The position numbers and the translations under genes were made by a program. From Rhizobium sp. Leaf453 (GTDB lineage: Bacteria > Pseudomonadota > Alphaproteobacteria > Rhizobiales > Rhizobiaceae), in the NCBI RefSeq assembly GCF_001425605.1, contig NZ_LMRG01000003.1, positions 62,001-126,000 on the forward strand: a stretch of 64,000 bases of DNA, read 5' to 3'. Below are positions 8,900 through 17,974 of the stretch, one piece after another (position 1 is the stretch's first letter; every line of letters starts with the position of its first letter). A model generated the notes under the pieces. The model did not search any database, had not been told where the DNA came from, and saw nothing but the letters and a program-made list of their open reading frames with translations.

Positions 8900-9169
8900 A
8901 TGCTGCCACGGTGGAAACTGCGTGTATCCGAGTTTGTCTTCCCTCCCTTGAATTTCGGCACCCGCGCGATGGCATGGCTTCTGTCACTTTATACCTTGAT
9001 CTGCCTGTTCTTTCTCGACAATACCTATCGCGAGGGCGAAGCTGCGGGCGGCGCCTGGGACGGGATGCGCGTTCTCGGACTGGTTTTATGCCTTTTGTGG
9101 CCCTTGCTTGTCGCCCACGTGATCATCTCGGCCTACAGGGATCGGCAAACAGCTGACAGACGTCCATAA
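8900..9169 (+). CDS. Small two-helix membrane protein, unknown
   Basis: Probable gene of 89 residues from ATG 8900 (the frame is open upstream to 8816). Two hydrophobic segments, MAWLLSLYTLICLFFL and MRVLGLVLCLLWPLLVAHVI, flank an acidic, glycine-rich linker (DNTYREGEAAGG). A purine-rich aggggaag lies about 14 bases before the chosen start. I do not recognise the family. It sits between the channel and another unknown membrane-anchored protein, all in the same direction. Confidence 0.5.
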   Translation: MLPRWKLRVSEFVFPPLNFGTRAMAWLLSLYTLICLFFLDNTYREGEAAGGAWDGMRVLGLVLCLLWPLLVAHVIISAYRDRQTADRRP

Positions 9170-9213
9170 TCTCGCCCGCAGGACGCGCCTGAATGGCGTT
9201 GTAAAAATCGAGA

Positions 9214-10155
9214 GTGGCGGATGGCCTAAGCATGGGAGGACGCGGGGCAAGAGACCGGCGAACGTCGGGTAAATCAGATTCTGGCGTGACGAGAGACCGC
9301 AACCGCCGATCCGGCAGGCTGTTTTTCGCCATTACCCTTGCTTTGGTCGTCATCGGGATCCTGGCAACCGTTCTGCTCGCCAATCGCCACCGCAATCTTG
9401 ATGTCCTGCTGACATTTCTCGGCTATCCCGATCTCTTGCTGCGCGAGGAACCTGAAGCCAGGACCGTCACGATCAAAACCAGCAAAGGCGTTCGCTTGCC
9501 TGCGGCGCGGATGATCCTGCCCATCCATGCGTTCTCGGATATGAAGGCGCCGGAACAGCGCTTGGTTCGACTGATCCAGAGCGACCCGAGGACATTATGC
9601 GAGAAATTGAAGGCCGGCGGCTTCAACGACCTCGACTGGACGATCAGCAGTGCCAGCAAGGACAAGTGGGAATGCTCCTCCATCGTCAATCTCCCGCCGA
9701 GAAGCCCGGAACAACCGGTTCAGTCATCCGTTTTCATCTTCATCAAGGGTGACGGCGAAAACCGTGTCACATCCTTCCGGGTAAAGCTGAACATCGAGGA
9801 TACCGCCGATACGATCAGGGTCGTCGACCTCGCCGGCAATGCCGCGAACATATTCCTGCGTGAAGTACGGTGGGGAAACCCTGGCGAAATTCTCGGCAAG
9901 ATCCATGGACTGGAAGCTTTCGACATTCGCAACTTCGGCAGCCGGATCCAGTTCAAGCGAGAATTCGGGGAAACCCCGCGGTACAATTTCCTCGCCAATC
10001 AGATCAGCAGCCCCGGCAAGCAGACGCCTGGAGATATATTCTTCGATCGCAAGAAATGGTTTCCGCTGACCGACAGCAACGGGCTGCCGATGATCGATGG
10101 CATGATGGCGGGCGAAGGTTCGCAGGGTCTATCACTCAACGGACCTGCAGAATAA
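9214..10155 (+). CDS. Unknown single-pass membrane-anchored protein
   Basis: Protein of about 313 residues, not confidently assigned to a family. A basic N-terminus (RDRNRRSGR) precedes one membrane helix at about 36-55 (LFFAITLALVVIGILATVLL). The remaining roughly 255 residues would be periplasmic. The only cysteines in that part are those in TLCEK and WECSS, a candidate disulfide pair. The start is uncertain: GTG 9214 opens the frame and ATG 9232 is next, neither with a strong ribosome binding site. It precedes a polysaccharide-type sugar transferase, but a 420-base AT-rich gap separates them. Confidence 0.7.
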   Translation: MADGLSMGGRGARDRRTSGKSDSGVTRDRNRRSGRLFFAITLALVVIGILATVLLANRHRNLDVLLTFLGYPDLLLREEPEARTVTIKTSKGVRLPAARMILPIHAFSDMKAPEQRLVRLIQSDPRTLCEKLKAGGFNDLDWTISSASKDKWECSSIVNLPPRSPEQPVQSSVFIFIKGDGENRVTSFRVKLNIEDTADTIRVVDLAGNAANIFLREVRWGNPGEILGKIHGLEAFDIRNFGSRIQFKREFGETPRYNFLANQISSPGKQTPGDIFFDRKKWFPLTDSNGLPMIDGMMAGEGSQGLSLNGPAE

Positions 10156-10575
10156 GACAATATTTGCAGTCATAAAAATTTCAAATTAGCAGCTTGCTTC
10201 GACCCGTTTTCTACCGCGCTGCACAATAGATGTGCTCGATGCCGCAAATCATTGCAGAACAACGGTATTCACCCAAAAATGAGCCATTTTGAACCGTCGC
10301 AAATTAACCACAAACGGCAAGTTTGCGGTCGCGGTGGCTTGTCAAAGTCGATCATATTTAATAAATGATTAAAAACTCAAAAAACGCTTTTTCGACAAAA
10401 TACTTTTCAGGGACGAAACCTTCAGCGAGGAAACCGGAAGCAGGCAACTGCTGCCTGTCAGACGCGAAATTCTTGCAAAACAGAAGATCGATCAGTTCTT
10501 CGACAAAACAAATTTTTCAGTAAAGCCAAGGAAAGGCTGAGCTGTCTGTCAAAGGTGCCAGGAGTAGTAAACGCA
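10156..10575. promoter_or_regulatory. AT-rich leader upstream of the sugar transferase
   Basis: A 420-base gene-free stretch, strikingly AT-rich from about 10300 to 10540 compared with the rest of the window. It contains an inverted repeat TTTAAT-n5-ATTAAA (10357-10373) and A/T runs. Long AT-rich leaders before exoY-type genes in rhizobia are targets of silencers such as MucR/Ros; binding here is inference. Confidence 0.5.
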
Positions 10576-11337
10576 ATGACAGAAAAAATGATGTTGCAAC
10601 AAACAGCCGTTGTCGGAGTGGAGGATAGCCGGCTGGGCAGGACGATTTCGGGGAGGCTCTCCGTTCATCCCAAGGAACGGCGTGCGGACGAAAGCAATTT
10701 TTACATCAATCCGGCCAGCGCGCCGGACATGCCTCTTCAACTGGCCTTGAAGCGCGCCATGGATATTGTTGGATCGTTCCTCGGTCTGCTTGTGCTCGCA
10801 CCAGCCATTGTTCTGGTCGCCGTTCTCATCAAGCTGGAAAGCAAAGGCCCGGTTTTCTTCCGGCAGTTGCGGACGGGCCTCAACGAGACCCCGTTCGAGA
10901 TCCTGAAGTTCCGCTCGATGTACACAGACCTTTGCGATAACAGCGGCGTGCGTCAGACGATCGACAATGACCCGCGCATCACCCCGCTCGGCCGCATCCT
11001 GCGCAAGACCAATCTCGATGAACTGCCGCAGCTCTGGAACGTCCTGACCGGTGACATGTCGCTCGTGGGACCTCGCCCCCATGTTCCCGACATGCTGGCT
11101 GCCGGGCGCAGCTATTCCGAACTGGTGCAAGGTTATGAAAACCGCCACCTGATGCGGCCCGGTATTACCGGTCTCGCCCAGGCACGCGGTCTGCGTGGTC
11201 CGACGGAACAGCGATGGATGGCCATTCGCCGTGTCGTTTGCGATGTCGAATATGTCCGCAACTTCTCGGTTCTGCTCGATATCAAGATCATGGTTCGCAC
11301 CCTGATCAACGAACTGAAGGGCGGCACGGGCTTTTAA
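10576..11337 (+). CDS. ExoY-like undecaprenyl-phosphate sugar transferase
   Basis: Bacterial sugar transferase (polyprenyl glycosylphosphotransferase) of 253 residues that starts polysaccharide repeat units by moving a hexose-1-phosphate onto undecaprenyl phosphate at the inner membrane. It has one N-terminal membrane helix (about 58-80, [19 protein letters not shown]) preceded by [10 protein letters not shown], then FKFRSM-like [33 protein letters not shown] and [12 protein letters not shown], all family signatures. ATG 10576 follows ccaggagtag and is preferred over GTG 10555. It stands alone between an AT-rich leader and a strong terminator, as single exoY/pssA-type genes often do in Rhizobiaceae. 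Confidence 0.92.
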   Translation: MTEKMMLQQTAVVGVEDSRLGRTISGRLSVHPKERRADESNFYINPASAPDMPLQLALKRAMDIVGSFLGLLVLAPAIVLVAVLIKLESKGPVFFRQLRTGLNETPFEILKFRSMYTDLCDNSGVRQTIDNDPRITPLGRILRKTNLDELPQLWNVLTGDMSLVGPRPHVPDMLAAGRSYSELVQGYENRHLMRPGITGLAQARGLRGPTEQRWMAIRRVVCDVEYVRNFSVLLDIKIMVRTLINELKGGTGF

Positions 11338-11371
11338 GGCCGACCACTTCTGGAACTCGAAAGTCTTTGTG

Positions 11372-11399
11372 AACCACCGGCTCGCGCCGGTGGTTTTTT
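11372..11399 (+). terminator. Strong Rho-independent terminator after the sugar transferase
   Basis: AACCACCGGC (11372-11381) pairs perfectly with GCCGGTGGTT (11386-11395) across the tetraloop TCGC and runs into a T-tract. Confidence 0.93.
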
Positions 11400-11479
11400 A
11401 TTGTCACGCGTACGCAAGATCGCCCCATCCAACCTGGTGACTACCGGTCGCGAATGATCGCAATTGAAAATCATTCCTG

Positions 11480-11671
11480 CTACAGGCTCCCGCCATCCTT
11501 AAAATAGCCGGGATACTGCACCTCTTCCGGATCCGGCTCGTTCGGCTTGGGCTTCTTTTCTGCGGCAAGACTGCCGTCATCCACGCCCGCAGCAGGCTGC
11601 TTCCGCTTCTTGTCGGCGTCAGGGCCGTTGACTTCGGCCAATAGTGATCTGGCAACATTTTCGATGGACAT
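11480..11671 (-). CDS. Small charged protein, unknown
   Basis: A 63-residue protein starting MSIENVARSLLAEVN, then a lysine/proline/glutamate-rich tail ending EEVQYPGYFKDGGSL. The start at 11671 is supported by an excellent ribosome binding site (aaggagatcgat immediately before ATG). The composition suggests a mostly disordered cytoplasmic protein. It lies downstream of the glycerol transport operon on the same strand, beyond that operon's terminator, so it should have its own promoter. I do not recognise the family. Confidence 0.6.
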   Translation of the reverse strand: MSIENVARSLLAEVNGPDADKKRKQPAAGVDDGSLAAEKKPKPNEPDPEEVQYPGYFKDGGSL

Positions 11672-11747
11672 ATCGATCTCCTTCTCTGCAAAGAAACGAC
11701 ACGCCGACGGGGTTGGTTCCGATACATGCGCCATGCTGTCGCCCATC

Positions 11748-11781
11748 CAAAAAAGAAACCGCCCGGGCATGACCCGGGCGG
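11748..11781 (-). terminator. Terminator of the glycerol operon
   Basis: On the minus strand CCGCCCGGG (11781-11773) pairs with CCCGGGCGG (11767-11759) and is followed by a run of T residues (A residues 11748-11754 on the plus strand). It lies about 30 bases after the glpV stop. Confidence 0.9.
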
Positions 11782-11811
11782 CTCGATTTCACCTGAGGAC
11801 GTTGCCGGCTT

Positions 11812-13533
11812 TTACTTCTGCCAGCTCTTGACCAGTTCGTCATAGTTGATGGTGATCGGCTTTTCTTTTTCGTTCTCGATCTTCAACTGCGGAGCGAGGT
11901 TGCCCTTCGATACGGCATCCTTGTTCCAGTATTCGAGGTCATGTTCCTCGGCGAGCTTCGGACCGATGTCGCCCTGTACACCCGAACGTTCCAGGCGCTG
12001 CAGAACCTTTTCCTGCTCGGCGCACAGCGAATCCATGGCTTCCTGGGCGGTTTTCGCGCCGGAGGAAGCATCACCGATTGCCTGCCACCACAGCTGGGCC
12101 AGCTTCGGATAGTCCGGGATGTTCGTGCCGGTCGGCGACCACTGGACACGGGCCGGCGAACGGTAGAACTCGATCAGACCGCCGAGCTTGGGAGCCCGTT
12201 CCGTGAAGCTCGGATGCTGGATCGTCGATTCGCGGATCAGCGTCAGACCGACGTGAGCCTTCTTGACGTCGACCGTCTTCGAGGTGACGAACTGCGCGTA
12301 GAGCCATGCGGCCTTGGCGCGGTCATCCGGGGTGGACTTGAGCAGCGTCCAGGAACCCACGTCCTGGTAGCCGAGCTTCATGCCTTCCTTCCAGTAGACG
12401 CCGTGCGGCGACGGAGCGAAACGCCACTTCGGCGTACCGTCCGCGTTGACGACCGGCAGGCCTTCCTTGACGAAGTCGGCCGTGAAGGCCGTATAGGTGA
12501 ACATCTGCTGGGCGACTTCACCCTGGGCCGGAACCGGACCGGCTTCACCGAAGGTCATGCCCTGGGCTGCAGCCGGAGCGTAAGCCTTCAGCCAATCGAG
12601 GTACTTCTGGATCGAATAGACCGATGCAGGGCCGTTGGTATCACCACCGCGCGCCACGCAGGATCCGACCGGCTGGGACTTCTCGTTGACCTTGATGCCC
12701 CATTCGTCGACCGGAAGACCGTTCGGCAGGCCTTTGTCGCCGTTGCCGGCCATCGATAGCCAGGCGTCGGTGAAGCGCCAGCCGAGCGACGGGTCCTTCT
12801 TGCCGTAGTCCATGTGGCCATAGACCTTCTTGCCGTCGACTTCGCGACCGGTGAAGAATTCGGCGATGTCTTCGTAAGCCGACCAGTTGACGGGAACGCC
12901 GAGGTCATAGCCGTACTTCGCCTTGAAGTCCGCCTTGTTCTTCTCGTCGTTGAACCAGTCGTAACGGAACCAGTAGAGGTTCGCGAACTGCTGGTCGGGC
13001 AACTGGTAAAGGTCGCCGTCCGGAGCGGTCGTGAACTTGGTGCCGATGAAGTCGGCGAGGTCGAGACCGGGGTTGGTCACGTCCTTGCCTTCGTTGGCCA
13101 TCCACTTGGTCAGCGAGCGGGCCTGCTGGTACCGCCAATGGGTACCAATCAGGTCTGAATCGTTGACATAGGCGTCATAGACGTTTTCGCCAGACTGCAT
13201 CTGCGTCTGCAGCTTTTCGACGACGTCGCCTTCACCGATCAGGTCGTGGGTGATCTTGATGCCGGTGATGGCGGTGAAGGCCGGAGCGAGAACCTTCGAT
13301 TCATATTCGTGCGTGGCGATGGTTTCGGAAACCACCTTGATGTCCATGCCGGCAAACGGCTTGGCCGCGTCGATGAACCATTGCATTTCCGCTTCCTGGC
13401 CGGCGCGGTCAAGCGTCGACAGGTCGCCCACTTCCTTGTCGAGGAACTGCTTTGCTTCGTCCATGCCGGCGAATGCCGTGCCGGTAAAGGCCAGAAGCAT
13501 GACTGCTGTCGTTGTTAGAAGATGCCGTCGCAT
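11812..13533 (-). CDS. glpV: Glycerol ABC transporter substrate-binding protein
   Basis: Periplasmic solute-binding protein of 573 residues with a clear Sec signal (about 1-22, LLTTTAVMLLAFTGTAFA). Family 1 solute-binding features include VVSETIATHEYESKVLAPAF near 59 and NVYDAYVNDSDLIG near 115. Its length and its position as last gene of an operon with glpD, two ATPases, two permeases and a DUF2160 protein match GlpV of the R. leguminosarum glycerol importer. It should capture glycerol for GlpP/GlpQ. An 81-base gap separates it from glpU, and a strong terminator follows. Confidence 0.92.
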   Translation of the reverse strand: MRRHLLTTTAVMLLAFTGTAFAGMDEAKQFLDKEVGDLSTLDRAGQEAEMQWFIDAAKPFAGMDIKVVSETIATHEYESKVLAPAFTAITGIKITHDLIGEGDVVEKLQTQMQSGENVYDAYVNDSDLIGTHWRYQQARSLTKWMANEGKDVTNPGLDLADFIGTKFTTAPDGDLYQLPDQQFANLYWFRYDWFNDEKNKADFKAKYGYDLGVPVNWSAYEDIAEFFTGREVDGKKVYGHMDYGKKDPSLGWRFTDAWLSMAGNGDKGLPNGLPVDEWGIKVNEKSQPVGSCVARGGDTNGPASVYSIQKYLDWLKAYAPAAAQGMTFGEAGPVPAQGEVAQQMFTYTAFTADFVKEGLPVVNADGTPKWRFAPSPHGVYWKEGMKLGYQDVGSWTLLKSTPDDRAKAAWLYAQFVTSKTVDVKKAHVGLTLIRESTIQHPSFTERAPKLGGLIEFYRSPARVQWSPTGTNIPDYPKLAQLWWQAIGDASSGAKTAQEAMDSLCAEQEKVLQRLERSGVQGDIGPKLAEEHDLEYWNKDAVSKGNLAPQLKIENEKEKPITINYDELVKSWQK

Positions 13534-13614
13534 AGGTGTCCTCCCTTAAAGGTTTTGCGATTGCAGTGACGGACGGCCCGGTTCCTCCCCGGCTATCCGG
13601 TTCGTAATCTTGTC

Positions 13615-14034
13615 TCAGACCAGCTTGAACACCCCGATGGCGTACACGACGGAAAGAGCAAGAGCCCACCACACGTTGGGACCGACAAGTCCCAGCCATG
13701 CGAGATGAATGAAGGCGCTGCCGAGCAGCGAGACGAACAGCCGGTCTCCGCGCGTCGTCTCGAAGCGCAGGATGCCGACGCGCGGATTGCCGCCCGGGCT
13801 GGCATATTCCCAGACCGCCATCAGCGACAGCAGCAGGAAGATCGTCAGAAAGAACATGGCGCCGGGGAATGACCAGGCCATCCACCCACCTGGGATCAGC
13901 GGCGCGAACCAGTCGCGCACCCCGTCCTTGACCGGCAGTGCCAGGATGAGCAGCCCGACGATGGCGGCATAGACGACAAGGACGATGGCCAGAGCCAGCG
14001 GCCAGCGATTGGTGCGTTGAATGACAGCAGCCAT
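13615..14034 (-). CDS. glpU: DUF2160 small membrane protein of the glycerol transporter
   Basis: Integral membrane protein of 139 residues with about four hydrophobic segments (ALAIVLVVYAAIVGLLIL, FPGAMFFLTIFLLLSLMAV, FIHLAWLGLVG and WWALALSVVYAIGVF). It matches the DUF2160 family that occurs inside glycerol ABC operons; its exact role in uptake is not known. ATG 14034 follows an acidic-coded purine-rich stretch (ctgagggggaggg). It is placed between the second permease and the binding protein. Confidence 0.88.
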   Translation of the reverse strand: MAAVIQRTNRWPLALAIVLVVYAAIVGLLILALPVKDGVRDWFAPLIPGGWMAWSFPGAMFFLTIFLLLSLMAVWEYASPGGNPRVGILRFETTRGDRLFVSLLGSAFIHLAWLGLVGPNVWWALALSVVYAIGVFKLV

Positions 14035-14047
14035 GAGACCCTCCCCC

Positions 14048-14872
14048 TCAGACCCGGCCAAGGGCAAAACCCTTGGCGATGTAGTTGCGAACGAAATAGA
14101 TGACGATGGCGCCGGGAATGATGGTCAGCACGCCGGCCGCGGCCAGCACGCCCCAGTCCATTCCCGATGCCGAGACCGTGCGCGTCATGATGGCGGCGAT
14201 CGGCTTGGCATCGGTCGTCGTCAGCGTGCGGGCGATCAGGAGTTCGACCCAGGAGAACATGAAGTTGAAGAAGGCCGCGACACCGATGCCGGATGCGATC
14301 AGCGGGATATAGATCCGCAGGAAGAAGCGCGGGAACGAATAACCGTCGATATAGGCGGTTTCGTCGATCTCCTTCGGTACACCCGACATGAAGCCCTCGA
14401 GGATCCAGACCGCCAGCGGCACGTTGAACAGGCAGTGCGCCAGGGCAACCGCGATATGCGTGTCGATCAGGCCAAAGGCCGAATAAAGCTGGAAGAAGGG
14501 CAGCGCAAAAACGGCCGGCGGCGCCATGCGGTTGGTGAGCAGCCAGAAGAACAGGTGCTTGTCCCCGAGGAAACGGTAGCGCGAGAAGGCATAGGCCGCC
14601 GGAAGCGCCACCGAGACGGAGATGACCGTGTTCATCACCACATAGATGATCGAGTTGATGTAACCCTTGTACCAGGACGGATCGGTAAAGATCACAGCAT
14701 AGTTGCGAAGGGTCGGTGCATGCGGATAGAGCGAGAATGTGCCGGTGATCTCGGTATTCGTCTTGAAGCTCATGTTGACGAGCCAGTAGATTGGCAGCAA
14801 CAGGAAGACGATGTAGAGGGTCGGCACCAGCCAGGAGAGGCTGCGGTCGGATGTTTGCGTCGCGGTGGTCAT
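14048..14872 (-). CDS. glpQ: Glycerol ABC transporter permease
   Basis: MalG-type binding-protein-dependent permease of 274 residues with six predicted membrane spans. The EAA loop that docks on the ATPases is near residues 180-200 (EIDETAYIDGYSFPRFFLRI). The N-terminus begins with a membrane helix (WLVPTLYIVFLLLPIYWLVN). It forms the heterodimeric channel with GlpP. It starts 21 bases after the glpP stop, and glpU begins 13 bases after its own stop. Confidence 0.93.
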   Translation of the reverse strand: MTTATQTSDRSLSWLVPTLYIVFLLLPIYWLVNMSFKTNTEITGTFSLYPHAPTLRNYAVIFTDPSWYKGYINSIIYVVMNTVISVSVALPAAYAFSRYRFLGDKHLFFWLLTNRMAPPAVFALPFFQLYSAFGLIDTHIAVALAHCLFNVPLAVWILEGFMSGVPKEIDETAYIDGYSFPRFFLRIYIPLIASGIGVAAFFNFMFSWVELLIARTLTTTDAKPIAAIMTRTVSASGMDWGVLAAAGVLTIIPGAIVIYFVRNYIAKGFALGRV

Positions 14873-14893
14873 TGTTTTTCCTCCCTCCAGCCG

Positions 14894-15760
<867 letters not shown>

Positions 15761-15762
15761 GA

Positions 15763-16833
15763 TCAGGCCTCCCCACCAACGCGCCAGGAATCGGCGTAGA
15801 TATTGATGGCATTGGGATCGAAGGTGATCTTCGGTTCCGAGGGAATTTCGCCGTCCTCATGAACGACAATGGCGATCGGGCGGTTGGCAAAGGAGGCGCG
15901 CACGATCTTCTGGCGGCCGATATCCTCGACCTTGGAGATCGTCACAGGCATGCCCTCGCGGCCGAGACGGACGAATTCCGGGCGAATGCCCAGTTCGGTC
16001 TTGGCACCGGCCGCAATCTTCGGCGCAAACGAGAGAGCGACCTTCTGACCATCGAGATCGACAGACGAGCCATCGATCTTCGCCGGCAGAACGTTCATGC
16101 CCGGTGAGCCGATGAAATAGCCGACGAAGGTGTGCTTCGGACGCTCGAACAGCTCTGCCGGCGTCCCGATCTGGACGATTTCGCCGTCATACATGACGAC
16201 AACCTTGTCGGCGAAGGTCAGCGCTTCGGTCTGATCGTGCGTCACGTAGACCATCGTGAAGCCGAACTGCTTGTGCAGCCGCTTCAGTTGCGAGCGCAGC
16301 ACCCATTTCATGTGCGGGTCGATAACCGTCAGCGGCTCGTCGAACAGGATGGCGCTGACATCGGAGCGGACGAGGCCGCGGCCGAGCGAGATCTTCTGCT
16401 TCTGGTCTGCGGTCAGCCCTTGCGCCTTTTTCTTCGCACGATCGGACAAGCCGATCATTTCGAGGATTTCGGTAACGCGGCGGTCGACTTCGTTTTCCGG
16501 AACACGACGGTTGCGCAGCGGGAAGGCCAGGTTGTCGTACACCGTCATCGTGTCGTAGATGACCGGAAACTGGAACACCTGCGCGATATTGCGGTCCTGC
16601 GTCGACAGGTTGGTCACGTCCTTGCCGTCGAACAGGATCTTGCCTTCCGACGGCTGCAGCAGCCCGGAAATGATGTTGAGCAGCGTGGTCTTGCCGCAGC
16701 CGGACGGGCCGAGCAGCGCATAGGCGCCGCCATCGTTCCACTCGTGATGCACTTCCTTCAGCGAGTAATCCGAAGGCTTTTTCGGGTTCGGGCCGTAGGC
16801 GTGGCGGATATGATCGAGATTTATGCGTGCCAT
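15763..16833 (-). CDS. glpT: Glycerol ABC transporter ATPase with degenerate signature
   Basis: ATP-binding subunit of 356 residues, CUT1 type with a C-terminal regulatory OB-fold region (about 240-356). Walker A is LLGPSGCGKTTLLN near 37-50 and Walker B is AILFDEP. The ABC signature is not LSGGQ but LTADQKQKISLGRGL, and the D-loop is VIDPH, so this subunit may contribute one non-standard ATP site when paired with GlpS. ATG 16833 follows gtgaggagaacacc and is preferred over upstream in-frame starts that overlap glpS. Despite the symbol it is unrelated to the E. coli glycerol-3-phosphate antiporter GlpT. Confidence 0.9.
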   Translation of the reverse strand: MARINLDHIRHAYGPNPKKPSDYSLKEVHHEWNDGGAYALLGPSGCGKTTLLNIISGLLQPSEGKILFDGKDVTNLSTQDRNIAQVFQFPVIYDTMTVYDNLAFPLRNRRVPENEVDRRVTEILEMIGLSDRAKKKAQGLTADQKQKISLGRGLVRSDVSAILFDEPLTVIDPHMKWVLRSQLKRLHKQFGFTMVYVTHDQTEALTFADKVVVMYDGEIVQIGTPAELFERPKHTFVGYFIGSPGMNVLPAKIDGSSVDLDGQKVALSFAPKIAAGAKTELGIRPEFVRLGREGMPVTISKVEDIGRQKIVRASFANRPIAIVVHEDGEIPSEPKITFDPNAINIYADSWRVGGEA

Positions 16834-16843
16834 GGTGTTCTCC

Positions 16844-17926
16844 TCACGCTCCCCGACCGGCTGAGCCGCCGATTGCGCGACCGTCGGCACCGAAGGCCAT
16901 CAGGTGTCGCGTGTCGACGAAAAGCTCGATCGCCGTATCCGGCTCGATGTCGTGAATGCCGTGCTCCAGCATGACCCAGCGCGATCCGGCGCAATCGACA
17001 TGGATGAAGCTCTCGGAGCCGGCGATTTCCGAAATGATGATCTTCGCCTTGAGCGGCGCCGCGGTCGCATGCGGACGCGTCAGGGACAGGTGATGCGGAT
17101 GGAAAGCAACGGTGTAGGGACCGTCGGCAATACCTGCCAGATGCTCCGGCACCGGCAGGACGGTGATGCCCTGGCGCTCGAAAACATTTCCGGCCTTGGT
17201 CAACTCGATCGTGTTCAGCGGCGGATCGGCGAAGGTCTTGGCGGTAATGATATCGGTGGGCTTGCGATAGACCCCGATAGTCGGGCCGAACTGGCTGATG
17301 CGACCCTCGTTCAGGGTCGCCGTATTGCCGCCAAGCAACAGCGCTTCCTGCGGTTCCGTGGTCGCATAGACGAAGATCGAACCGGATGCGGCAAACAGCT
17401 TCGGCAATTCCTCGCGCAATTCCTCACGCAGCTTGTAGTCGAGGTTCGCCAACGGCTCGTCGAGCAGGACGAGGCTGGCATTCTTGACGATGGCGCGGGC
17501 AAGCGCCGTGCGCTGTTGCTGGCCGCCGGACAAGTTGAGCGGTGTACGCTCCAGATAGGGCGTCAGCTTCATCAGTTCGGCCGCCTTGCGCACCTCGCGA
17601 TCTATGGTCGCTTCGTCCTTGCCGGAAATGCGCATCGGCGACGCGATGTTCTCGTAGACCGTCATCGCCGGATAGTTGATGAACTGCTGGTAGACCATCG
17701 CGACGGAGCGATCCTGCACCCGCACACCGGTCACATCCTTGCCATCGAAGGAGATCGTACCTGTCGTCGGCTTGTCGAGACCGGCCATCAGCCGCATCAG
17801 CGACGTCTTGCCGGACAGCGTCGGGCCAAGCAAAACGTTGAGCGAGCCCCGCTCCAGCACAAGGTTCGTCGGATGGATATGCGTATCCGCCCCCACGACC
17901 TTGGTTATATCTTTCAGTTCAAGCAT
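16844..17926 (-). CDS. glpS: Glycerol ABC transporter ATPase
   Basis: ATP-binding subunit of 360 residues. Walker A is LLGPTLSGKTSLMR near 33-46, the signature LNLSGGQQQRTALARAIVK is canonical (about 130-148), and Walker B is LVLLDEP. The histidine after the switch strand appears replaced: the sequence reads IFVYATTEPQEAL instead of the usual TH-D. A C-terminal regulatory domain follows from about 240. It forms a heterodimer with GlpT, which has the reverse combination (TH-D present, signature degenerate). It lies 48 bases after glpD and 10 bases before glpT. Confidence 0.9.
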   Translation of the reverse strand: MLELKDITKVVGADTHIHPTNLVLERGSLNVLLGPTLSGKTSLMRLMAGLDKPTTGTISFDGKDVTGVRVQDRSVAMVYQQFINYPAMTVYENIASPMRISGKDEATIDREVRKAAELMKLTPYLERTPLNLSGGQQQRTALARAIVKNASLVLLDEPLANLDYKLREELREELPKLFAASGSIFVYATTEPQEALLLGGNTATLNEGRISQFGPTIGVYRKPTDIITAKTFADPPLNTIELTKAGNVFERQGITVLPVPEHLAGIADGPYTVAFHPHHLSLTRPHATAAPLKAKIIISEIAGSESFIHVDCAGSRWVMLEHGIHDIEPDTAIELFVDTRHLMAFGADGRAIGGSAGRGA

Positions 17927-17974
17927 TTCTCAGGCTTCCTCCCAGCCATCGGCAGCGCCATCGAGGCGCTGCCC

